Source of the DNA: Microglena sp. YARC | Lineage: Eukaryota > Chlorophyta > Chlorophyceae > Chlamydomonadales > Chlamydomonadaceae | Assembly: GCA_022414725.1 (NCBI GenBank) | Contig: CM039462.1 | Span: 56,855,926 to 56,919,925 of the forward strand | Direction of reading: 5' to 3' | Length of the DNA: 64,000 bases | Shown here: piece by piece, positions 27,691-40,300 of the stretch | How positions within the stretch are numbered: the stretch's first letter is position 1 | Layout: each line of letters begins with the position of its first letter | Program-made: the position numbers and the translations under genes | Notes under the pieces: model-generated | Seen by the model: only the letters and a program-made list of their open reading frames with translations | Database searches by the model: none | What the model was told of the DNA's origin: nothing

Positions 27691-30375
27691 ACACGCACAA
27701 ACACAAACACACACACACACATTCAGGGCCTGGCCCCAGTGTTGTCCTTCTGATCAATAGCTTGCTGTAGGTGGGGGTGGGGTCTGGGTTCTGGGGTGGA
27801 TGGTGGGGGTGGGTGGGGAACTGCCTGAAAAACAAGCTTGTATCTGCTGCACCCCCCACCCCCAGTCAGGGCCTGGCCCTTGTGTTGCCCTTCTGAGGAA
27901 ATTGGGGGGGACTGGTGGTGGTGGTGGTTTGGTATGCTTCTCTGTCTTGCTTGCTTGTAGCCTTGTACTGCTGTACATGCATATGCCTTTCCTCCGCCCC
28001 AACCCCAACCCCCCTATACACACACAAACGCACACACGCACAACCCACAAACCCACCCACCCACCCACCCTCCCTCCTTCATGCAGGTCCTGGCCCCGGG
28101 GTTGTTCTGCTTTTCAAGGGCTTACGTGTGCGGATGGGAATACATGCTGGTGTGGTGGATGCATCAGATGTTGTGCGTAAAAAGGGCAGGACCAGATACA
28201 CAGGCAAGTCAAGTATATTACATTCTATTCAATTGTATATGACCTTTAAAAGTAATAAGTATAATATTGGTTCTAAGGTATTTAAATTGCTATGCTGGTG
28301 TGTTGGATGCGTTGGATGTTGTGCGCAAGAAGGGAAGGACCTGATACACTGGTGAAGAAACATTGTATTAGATTGCATTACATTCATGTATATCAAATTG
28401 TATTTTATTATATTGAATTGTAAATTACATTTCACTCAATTGTATTGGATTATTTTCAGCACCCTTGAATTGTAAATAGTTTAAAATTGTATTTGTTATA
28501 AGATATTGCATTGAATTGTGAGGTGGATGCGTCAGATGTTGTGGGCAAAAAGGGCAGGACCCTATACACAGGTGTGCCAACATGTATTTCATTGTATTGA
28601 ATTTCACATACATCGAATTGAATTATATTGGATTGAATGATATACTTTTTTACTTAATTGTAGCGAATTGTGCATGGTCTTAAATTATGTGTGTTGCAAG
28701 ATATTGTGTTGACTTTTTATGCTGGTGCGACGGATGCGTCAGATGTTGTGGGCAAGTAGGGCAAGAAGGATACACAGGCGCGTCAAATTGTTGTACCTTG
28801 CATAGCATTGTACCTTACATTACATACCTTGCATAGCATTGTACCTTACATTACATACCTTGCATAGCATTGTACCTTACATAGTATTGCATTGTATTGC
28901 ATTACATTATATTCACGTTTATCAACTTGTAAAATATTGTAGTACATTATATTAAATTGTACTTAACTGTATTGCATTGTATTGCATTACATTATATTAA
29001 ATTGTACTTAACTGTATTGCATTGTATTGCATTATATTATATACATGTTTATCAAATTGTAGAATATTGTAGTACATTATATCAAATTGTACTTAATTGT
29101 ATTGCATTGTTGTTAGGGGTCGGCTGTGTTATATAATATTAGTGAATAAATAATAGTATATAATATTAGTCGGACGAGCCATCTCACCAGAATTTCAAAT
29201 TTATTTGAAAAACTAGTATTATTGACACTATAATAATATTGATTTTTCAAACACTTAAATCAGTTGCCGTTCACTAATTATACTTAGGGTTGGGCTAGCA
29301 TATGAACGTAGTATCATGCATTCATATATTCATACATATGTTTTTTCTGGTAACGTATACTCTTCCGTATGTCCAAACATATGAGCAGTGTACGTTGAAG
29401 AGTACAGCACGCTTCTCGGCATGTAACTTTCTCGTTTTCATTCAATTTTTGATTTAGATAGCTACTGGAAAGCTTTTGACCTCCTCTGTTACAATATGCA
29501 ATACAATTTACCTTTCAAGCGTCGTGTAGTGTTAAATTTGTCCAAAGTTTGATTTATATACCGGTAGCCAGATATCAGGCACAGATATCAGAGTGTCACC
29601 TAGCCTTCCATTCCATTGTGCTCCCATGTGGGCTCGGTGGATTGATGGGGCAAGCCTAGTGCAATGTTTACATACACAAGATTGCAACTTAGTTATGTAT
29701 GTATATTATTATACACGTGTACAGTTATATACTAGACGAACTGGCGTTTAATGGCTACCAATTGGCACCGCGCTTCTCGGTCGGCGCGCTTGTTGTGATT
29801 TCTTTGTATGAGAGTTGGACAACCTAATACTGCCAGATTATTATTTTGAGAGTCGATATGTGATGTCAATGAAATTAGCTACGTGGCAATACCTTTAAAC
29901 CCATGTGGAATTCTTTTCTCGAGAAGTACATCCAATCCCCAAACATTTCTTGCGGTGTTACCCATTTGTCCGTCCATCCATCCGTCTGACCGTGATGAAG
30001 CCCGACGCGTCAGCCAACGGTCTTGAACTAACTCGCTTCCGTTGCCACCTGTCGCTCCCTCGCGATCACTCTCCGCCATTTTTAGCGTCGCAGGCGACGC
30101 TGCATAGACCTTGTCATACGTATAGATGCATACCTTCATACGGCATATACAAATAAAAATATAAGTTTGCTTCCCAACCCTAATAAGGTCAGCACCCTTG
30201 GATTTTAATAAGTATTGAGTTGCTATTATGTCACTTTAGTACAACTATTTATTATGATAAAGGATGATATACACATACACACAGTCAAATTGTTCAATAA
30301 TATTACCTTGTCCTAATTATATTCAGAACCCTTGAATTTAAAATATTGCTAAATTCCTATTACCATATCATATGT

Positions 30376-30435
<60 letters not shown>

Positions 30436-31223
30436 CGAGTTGAGGAGCACAGACCCTGTGGCCATCTTTAACCACTCTTCCTTGCTCCAATTGTTAGAAT
30501 TAAGGCACACTGGTGATGAGAAAGGTTAATGGAGATAAAAGGTTGACAGGTACAAAAATAATAGAGGCAATTGGGATAGGAAGTCGACATAAATGTGCAT
30601 TGGAGTGAAGTATACAAAATACGGTATGTGCATATTGTAGCCGTAGCAAAACCTTACCTTGGTCTTCTAGGTCGCTGAGCAATACATGAACATACGTTAT
30701 GCTTATGTTTATGACATTAACTAAGCAATACATGATTTCAGGAGTTAATGAAAACGATTGAATGTCTCACTCTAGTTATGTCAAACAGTACCGGTAGTGT
30801 TATGCTGAACAAGATGCTGGGGTCATTGCAGTACACTCCTTGCAGGTCTTAGAACAGTGTACCCTAACATTGTATCATGAACCCTGAACCAGTGTAACAT
30901 GATTAAGTATAAACGTTCAGTTGCATAAATAAATTTTATAAAAATGGAAACCGTCAAATGTGGAACGTCAATTTATATTCCTATTAAAAAACCCGACAAA
31001 TGTAAACCGTCAATTTATAATACCCCCCCCCACACCACCACCACCACCACCCCAAAAAAAAGCTGTCAAATTTTGCAGCCGTTAAATTTTGAGAACAGAA
31101 CGGTATATCATGTGTGTTAGTATTAGTATTAGTATCATTTTTAGTATTACCGTACTGCTCGCAAAATGTAACGGTTCCAAAATTTTGAGAACAGTACGAT
31201 ATTTCATGTGTGATTATTATTAT

Positions 31224-31255
<32 letters not shown>

Positions 31256-31276
31256 TCATTATTATTAGTATTAGTA

Positions 31277-31313
<37 letters not shown>

Positions 31314-34300
31314 GTTAAACTATACCCCCCCCCCCCACCACACACACACATACATACATACATACATACATACATACACGCAGGCAGAACGCTTGCAGCC
31401 GCAAAGCTTGCCGAGGTGGCCACGCAGAGGGCGTACACACCCACACCCACCATGTATACACAATATTAAATTTTTCCATGGTATGATATCATACTCACCT
31501 TTGGTCAACATTACATGATATACCGGTCCCTATATATATACACGCACAGGCCGAATGCTCGCTGTGGCCAAGCTGGTGGAGGAGGCCACCAAGGGGGCAT
31601 ACACCCTCACACACACACCTCCAGATCCAGATCCACACACACACACAGGCGGAACTCTTGCTGCAGCCAAGCTGGTTGTTTTTGTATTTGAGACCGACCA
31701 ACCAGCCTTCCACTGATAAATACCCACACAGGCGGAACCCTTGCTGCGGCCAAGCTTGTGGAAGAAACCACCCAGAGACATACACAAACACCCCCAAATA
31801 CACCCTCACACACACACCTCCAGATCCTGATCCACCCCCCCACACACAGGCGGAACCCTTGCTGCGGCCAAGCTTGTGGAGGAGGCCACCCAGAGACATA
31901 CACAAACACCCCCAAATACACCCTCACACACACACCTCCAGATCCTGATCCACCCCCCCACACACAGGCGGAACCCTTGCTGCGGCCAAGCTTGTGGAGG
32001 AGGCCACCCAGAGACATACACAAACACCCCCAAATACACCCTCACACACACACCTCCAGATCCTGATCCACCCCCCCCACACACAGGCGGAACCCTTGCT
32101 GCGGCCAAGCTTGTGGAGGAGGCCACCCAGAGACATACACAAACACCCCCAAATACACCCTCACACACACACCTCCAGATCCTGATCCACCCCCCCACAC
32201 ACAGGCGGAACCCTTGCTGCGGCCAAGCTTGTGGAGGAGGCCACCCAGAGACATACACAAACACCCCCAAATACACCCTCACACACACACCTCCAGATCC
32301 TGATCCACCCCCCCCACACAGGCGGAACCCTTGCTGTGGCCAAGCTTGTGGAAGAAACCACCCAGAGACATACACAAACACCCCCAAATGCACCCTCACA
32401 CACACACCTCCAGATCCTGATCCACCCCCCCACACACAGGCGGAACCCTTGCTGCGGCCAAGCTTGTGGAGGAGGCCACCCAGAGACATACACAAACACC
32501 CCCAAATACACCCTCACACACACACCTCCAGATCCTGATCCAACCCCCCCACACACAGGGCGGAACCCTTGCTGCGGCCAAGCTTGTGGAGGAGGCCACC
32601 CAGAAGACATACACAAACACCCCCAAATACACCCTCAACACACACACCTCCAGATCCTGATCCACCCCCCCCACACAGGCGGAACCCTTGCTGTGGCCAA
32701 GCTTGTGGAAGAAACCACCCAGAGACATACACAAACAACCCCCAAATGCACCCTCACACACACACCTCCAGATCCTGATCCACCCCCCACACACAGGCGG
32801 AACCCTTGCTGCGGCCAAGCTTGTGGAGGAGGCCACCCAGAGACATACACAAACACCCCCAAATACACCCTCACACACACACCTCCAGATCCTGATTCCA
32901 CCCCCACACACACAGGCGGAACCCTTGCTGCGGCCAAGCTTGTGGAGGAGGCCACCCAGAGACATACACAAACACCCCCAAATACAGCCCTCACACACAC
33001 ACCTCCAGATCCTGATCCACCCCCCACACACAGGCGGAACCCTTGCTGTGGCCAAGCTTGTGGAAGAAACCACCCAGAGACATACACAAACACCCCCAAA
33101 TGCACCCTCACACACACACCTCCAGATCCTGATCCACCCCCCCACACACAGGCGGAACCCTTGCTGCGGCCAAGCTTGTGGAGGAGGCCACCCAGAGACA
33201 TACACAAACACCCCCAAATACACCCTCACACACACACCTCCAGATCCTGATCCACCCCCCCACACACAGGCGGAACCCTTGCTGCGGCCAAGCTTGTGGA
33301 GGAGGCCACCCAGAGACATACACAAACACCCCCAAATACACCCTCACACACACACCTCCAGATCCTGATCCACCCCCCCACACACAGGCGGAACCCTTGC
33401 TGTGGCCAAGCTGGTGGAGGAGGCCACCCAGAGACATACACAAACACCCCCAAATACACCCTCACACACACACCTCCAGATCCTGATCCACCCCCCCACA
33501 CACAGGCGGAACCCTTGCTGCGGCCAAGCTGGTGGAGGAGGCCACCCAGAGACATACACAAACACCCCCAAATGCACCCTCACACACACACCTCCAGATC
33601 CTGATCCACCCCCCCACACACAGGCGGAACCCTTGCTGCGGCCAAGCTTGTGGAGGAAGCCACCCAGGGTGCATACACACACATATATATACAAGCACAT
33701 CAAGATCCACCCCACACACACCCTGACCCAACCCAACCCCCAAATACACACACACAGGCGGAACCCTTGCTGCGGCCAAGCTGGTGGAGGAAGCCACCCA
33801 GGGTGCCATGGTTCTGTTGGATGAATCAACCAAAGACATTCTGCCCATCTCTGGCTCTGACTTCGAGGCTGTTATTGGTTGTATGGGTGCCCACAAGCTG
33901 AAAACTGACTCCACCGAGTATGTGAACCTGTACCAGGTATGTGTGTGTGTGTGTCAGCTGTCCGTGCTTGATACTTGTGTGTGTGTGTGTGTCAGCTGTC
34001 CGTGCTTGATAGTTGTGTGTGTGTGTGTCAGCTGTCCGTGCTTGATAGTTGTGTGTGTGTGTGTGCTGGTTGTCCGTGCTTGATAGTTGTGTGTGTGTGT
34101 GTCAGCTGTCCGTGCTTGATACTTGTGTGTGTGTGTGTCAGCTGTCCGTGCTTGATAGTTGTGTGTGTGTGTGCTGGTTGTCCGTGCTTGATAGTTGTGT
34201 GTGTGTGTGTGTGTCAGCTGTCCGTGCTTGATACTTGTGTGTGTGTGTCAGCTGTCCGTGCTTGATAGTTGTGTGTGTGTGTGTGCTGGTTGTCCGTGCT

Positions 34301-37300
34301 TGATAGTTGTGTGTGTGTGTGTGTCAGCTGTCCGTGCTTGATACTTGTGTGTGTGTGTGTCAGCTGTCCGTGCTTGATAGTTGTGTGTGTGTGTGCTGGT
34401 TGTCCGTGCTTGATAGTTGTGTGTGTGTGTGTCAGCTGTCCGTGCTTGATACTTGTGTGTGTGTGTGTCAGCTGTCCGTGCTTGATAGTTGTGTGTGTGT
34501 GTGCTGGTTGTCCGTGCTTGATAGTTGTGTGTGTGTGTGTCAGCTGTCCGTGCTTGATAGTTGTGTGTGTGTGTGCTGTTTGTGCCTGAAGTTGTGTGGG
34601 TGGGTTGAGGTGGGGGAGGGGGTAGTGATTTTGAGGCTGTAATTGGTTGTATGGGTGCCCACAAGCTAAAAACTGACTCCACTCAGTATGTGAACCTGTA
34701 CCAGATATGTGTGTGTGTGTAAGTCCCCCACTGTCTGCTTGCTTGCTTGATAGTTGTGTGTGTTTGCTATGCTTGGAAATTGTGTGTAAGTGAACCTGTA
34801 CCAATGATGTGTGTATGTGTGTGTGCTGGTCCCCCAACCACCCCCAACCGACCCCTTACCCCCACTTCAGGCCATGGCCCCCCAGCTTGTCCAGCGCTGT
34901 GTTTTCCTGGGACCCCCTAAAACCCAGGGCGCCGCAAGCCTTAGCTTCCTTGAGGCCCCATATGGCCAAGCCGCCATCGTGTTCATGAAGGCGGTGGGGG
35001 CAGACAGCTTACCTCCGGACATCATCGAGGACGCACTTGGGGTGTACCATCAAACTGCGCAGGTACAGTAGTGTGTGGTGTTTGTGTGTGGGTGGGTGGG
35101 GGGGGGGGGGGGGGGGGGGGGCAGACAGCTTACCTCCGGACATCATCGAGGACGCTCTTGCTGTGTACCATCAAACTGCGTAGGTACAGTAGTGTGTGTG
35201 TGTGTGTGGGGGGGGGGGGGCAGACAGCTTACCACTGACATCATCGAGGCCGCTCTTGCTGTGTACCATCAAACTGCGCAGGTACAGTTGTGTGTGGGGG
35301 GGAGGTGTCCTCCTGGTGCCAACCCACTCCGCCAACTTTCAGCATTTCTTGAGATGCTGAAGGACTTGTTTCTTCATGATGTTGACAAGTCCCCCTTGGC
35401 TCCGTCAAGCTGTGGGCACATGTTTAGTCCAGTGGAGCACCAGGAAAAAATGCAATAATCATCATTATCGTTATTGAAGTACACAATTCTCAAACTGCGC
35501 AGTATGACTTAATGAAGTACAATTACCATTTTTTAAACTGCGCAACCTCAGCTCATGAAGTACGCAATTGCCAAGCTGTACAGCTTCAGATCACACTGTG
35601 CACAGTTTCCAAACTGTACAACTTCAGCTCATGAAATACACAATTGCCAAACTGCGCAGCTTCTGCTCATCAAGTACGCAATCATCAAGCTGTACAGCTT
35701 AATATAATGAAGTACACAATTGCCAATAATGAAGTACACAATTGCTGTACAGCTTCAGCTCATTAAGTACACAATGTTCAAACCGTGCAGCATGAGCTAA
35801 TGAAGTACGGCGGCTACCTAGCAGAAGCCACGCTAGATGGCTTGTTGCTAGCTGTCTTCCCAGAGCCCTTGTCAGCCATCCGCTGGTCACTACACACAAT
35901 ACAGGTGAGCCCCCCCCCCCCCCCCCCCCCCAACACCCACTCCTACTCCCACACATCACTCCCGCACACATACATAACTCCCACACACACACATAACTTC
36001 TGCACACACACATCACTTCCGCACACACACATCACTCTCACATACACACATAACTCCCACACACATACATAACACCCCCCCACACACATCACTCCCACAC
36101 ACACACATCACTTCCACAAGCACGCATCACTCACACACTCACACTCACACACATCACTCGCCCCCCCACTTCATACACACACATCACTCACACACATCCA
36201 ACACCCACACAAACACACACATCACCCCACACACACTCACACACACGTACCCACACTGGCTTAGTCACCCACATCACCCAGACACATGCTTGCTGGCTTG
36301 TTGCAGGCTGTCTTCCCCTCCCCACCCACCTCCCCACCCCACCCCCAGGCCTGCAAGCTAGCCGACTGGTCTGAGGAAGTGCTAGGCCATGCGTTGGGCA
36401 AACAAGTACTCAACCTGGTAGTCACGCCTGCCCACCCCACCCACACCACTCACCACACCCACCCCACCCACCTACCCCCCCTTCCCACCTTACCCCAGGC
36501 CTGCAAGCTAGCCGACTGGTCCGAGGAACTGCTAGGCCATGCATTGGGCGAAGAAGTACACGTCCAGCTTGTCAGGCCTTCCCCTCAAGGCCATGAGCAA
36601 TCCGAATTTTCCGAAGCGCTTGAAATACAACCACAAGCTCCTTCATCCACATCATGCGGATTACCTGATTGGGTGGATGTCATAAAGGTGGGCAGTTTCT
36701 CAGATTGCTCAAACACATTTCGCCCAATGGGACCACGCATACCCTCGCCATTGCCATCCAATAGAATCATCCCACAGCTGATGGCCGAGCCCCTCACGCA
36801 GCCCCCACCCATTTCCCCCCCCCCCTCTACCTGTCCCCCACCCATCCTCACCCACTATCCCCCCCCTCCCTCCCTCTCCCCCTCCCAGCTCCCACACCCT
36901 CTCCCCCTGACCACCCATCATTACCCACTTTCCCCCTCCCTCCCCCGCCTCCCTCCCCCCCTCCCCTCCCTCTCCCCTCCATCCTCACACCCTTCCCGCC
37001 CCTCCACCCACATAGGCCAGCCATCATTAACCCACTAGTTCTCCCTCTCCCCCCCTCTTGTGCCTCCTCTCTCCCCTCCCATCCTCACACCCTTGACCCC
37101 CCTCCCCACCCACCCATCATTACCCACTTTCCCCCTCCCTCCCCCCCCCCCTCATGAAGTGGGCAGCTTCTCCGCCAGCCTAGGACACAGGGACTCACCA
37201 GGAATGTCAGCTTTTGCAGAGGTACCTCAAGCGTTGCATGCAAGAGCATCAGGGACGCCGTCTTGCATTAACGAGGCTGGGGCTCTCATAAGCACCCAGG

Positions 37301-40300
37301 TGTGGCGTGTATTATTTATTAGTGTTATATTGTTTATTATTATGTAGCTTTTATCTTCAATTTTATTTGCGTATTCAGGGGGGGGGGGGGGGGGGGGGCA
37401 GAGAGACAGATTTTGATTGCATGTTCAATAATGGTGTCCGATTCAGATGGGAGTTGGAAATTGTGGAAATTTCATACAAAAGGAGGGGGGAAATAAAGTT
37501 GGGAAAACGTTTTTTACCCCCCACCCACCCACACATCCCTCCCTAAAACCTGCTAACTCACCCTAGCCCCCTAAAAATGGGGGTTATTCAAAAGACTTTC
37601 TTGGCCCATTCCAGTTAAGCTCTTTTAAATCTTTCATGGGGTTGCCCACACCGTGATTTTATCGCAAGTTAAGATTTGGGCCCGCTTTGGGTGAAAACAC
37701 TTTGGACCCCTCTAACTTTAACACATATAACACAAACACACCACTCACCCACCAATCCACCCAGGCCAACACTGGCCGTGCACCTTCGCAAGGGTTGGCT
37801 CCTTTTTCCGCGCCTATGTATAGCCCCAAGGCTGGAATTTGAGATCGGCGGGGCATCAGGACCCCCGCCCCCCCCCCCACCTCTCCTCAGCTCCCTCCTC
37901 CCTCCCCCCCTCCCCCCCCTTCTCCACACACATACACAAAACTCACCACTCACCCACCAACCCACCCAGGCACAACACTGCCGTGCACCTTCGCAAGGGT
38001 CAGCTCCTTTTTCCGCGACCTCTGCATCAAGGCTGGCATCAAAATCAGCGGCATCAGGACCCCCCTCTCCCCCTTCCCTACACACATACACAACAAACTC
38101 ACCCACTCACACCACCAACCCAACCAGGCCAACACTGCCGTGCACCTTCTCAGGGTTGGCTCCTTTCCGCGCCTCTGCATCAAGGCTGGGCATTGGAGAT
38201 CAGCGGCATCAGGACCACCCCCCCCCCCCCCCCCCTCACCCCTTCTCCACACACATACACAAAACTCACCACTCACCCACCAACCCACCCAGGCCAACTA
38301 CTGCGGTGCACCTTCGCAAGGGTCGACTACTTCTGGCGACCTCTGCATCAAGGCTGGCATCAAGATCAGCGGCGATCAGGACCCCTCTCTCCCCCTTCCC
38401 TACACACAATACACACAAAACTCACCACTCACCCACCAACACTCAACCAGGCCAACAACTGCCGTGCACCTTCTCAAGGGTTGGCTCCTTTTCCGCGGCC
38501 TCTGCATCAAGGCTGGCATTGAGATCAGCGGCATCAGGACCCCTCTCCCCCTTCCCTACACACATACACACAAACTCACCACTCACCCACCAACCCAACC
38601 AAGCCAACACTGCCGTGCACCTTCTCAAGGGTTGGCTCCTTTTCCGCGGCCTCTGCATCAAGGCTGGCATTGAGATCAGCGGCATCAGGACCCCCCCCCC
38701 CCCCCCCTCACCCCCTTCTCCACACACATACACAAAACTCACCACTCACCCACCAACCCACCCAGGCCAACACTGCCGTGCACCTTCGCAAGGGTCGACT
38801 ACTCTGCGACCTCTGCATCAAGGCTGGCATCAAGATCAGCGGCATCAGGACCCCCTCTCCCCCTTCCCTACACACATACACACAAACTCACCACTCACCC
38901 ACCAACCCAACCAGGCCAACACTGCCGTGCACCTTCTCAAGGGTTGGCTCCTTTTCCGCGGCCTCTGCATCAAGGCTGGCATTGAGATCAGCGGCATCAG
39001 GACCCCCTCTCCCCCTTCCCTACACACATACACACAAACTCACCACTCACCCACCAACCCAACCAGGCCAACACTGCCGTGCACCTTCTCAAGGGTTGGC
39101 TCCTTTTCCTCGGCCTCTGCATCAAGGCTGGCTTTGAGATCAGCGGCATCAGGAACCCCCCCCCCCCCTCCCCCCCTTCTCCACACACATACACAAAACT
39201 CACCACTCACCCACCAACCCACCCAGGCCAACACTGCCATACACCTTCGCAAGGGTTGGCTCCTTTTCCGCGGCCTCCGCATCAAGGCTGGCATTGAGAT
39301 CGGCGGCATCAAGACCGACATCGACCCCTTGACAGGTAAGCATTATGATATCATTTGTTTTCCAAAGCTCTACCTTTGAGCCATTCGTCTATGGATGTGG
39401 TGGTGGTGGTGGTGTGATGGATGTGGTGGTGGATTTGGTGTATGTGGTGGTGGGATTTGTGTTTGCTCACATGGGTACAGTCTGGGTGTGAAGGGTACCT
39501 TTGGGGTGCAGACAAGGGTGTCGAAGACACATACATACGTACACGCATACCCATGCATACATATACATGCACCTACATACTCATGCATACACATACACAC
39601 ACATACATGCACAGACATATACATACACACTCATACACTTGGGTACACATACATACACATAAATACACATACATGCGCATGTATATATATGTTAAAAAAA
39701 ACATACAGGAATTTCACTACCAGCCAGTGCTCCGGTGGCTACTGGTAGCTACTGGGTAGCTAACGGAATTTTCAGAACGGGATTTCGTTGCAAACATATG
39801 TATGTATACGCACATGTGACCCATGTATGTATGCGCACATGTTTGGATGGTACAAATTTGAAATGTTGAAAGATGTTACCCGTGAATTGTAGCTTTTGTC
39901 CCCAAAAACACAAACCTTGGCTCCTTTTCTTCCATTGCAAATCTCATATTTGCTCCCGTGAGAATTTGTCCGGCATAAATAAGTCATATAATTGTTATAC
40001 AAATATAAATGTAAAATTTTCTGATGTTTTTCATGAAGCCTGAAAATGTTGTTTGTGACGGACGGACTAACTAACTTACTAACTAACTAACTAACTGACC
40101 TTTTAATTGGGGTAATCCCTTATTCCAAAGATCTTGAGTATTAGCCAACGTTTCCGAATTCAAAAACATTAACCAGACCTGAGAAAACGATGGAAACATT
40201 TCCAAATAAACATAAAAGGCAAAAAACGATGAATCACTAATAATAATGATAATAGTAATAATAATAACCCGAATCTCTGATGACAGGTCAGATGGCTTAC

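Noticed and set aside
31806..33368. Long Thr/His/Pro and Gly/Val/Cys frames over the 118-bp array
   Set aside because: Both strands are open across simple repeat. The unit length is not a multiple of 3, so no repeated protein would result.
31380..33757. CRISPR-like array
   Set aside because: Units are 117-119 bp with no unique spacers, in a eukaryotic intron, and each contains part of an exon. No cas genes.
33937..34590. Cys/Val-rich frames ([12 protein letters not shown])
   Set aside because: Translation of a GT-rich minisatellite within intron 14.
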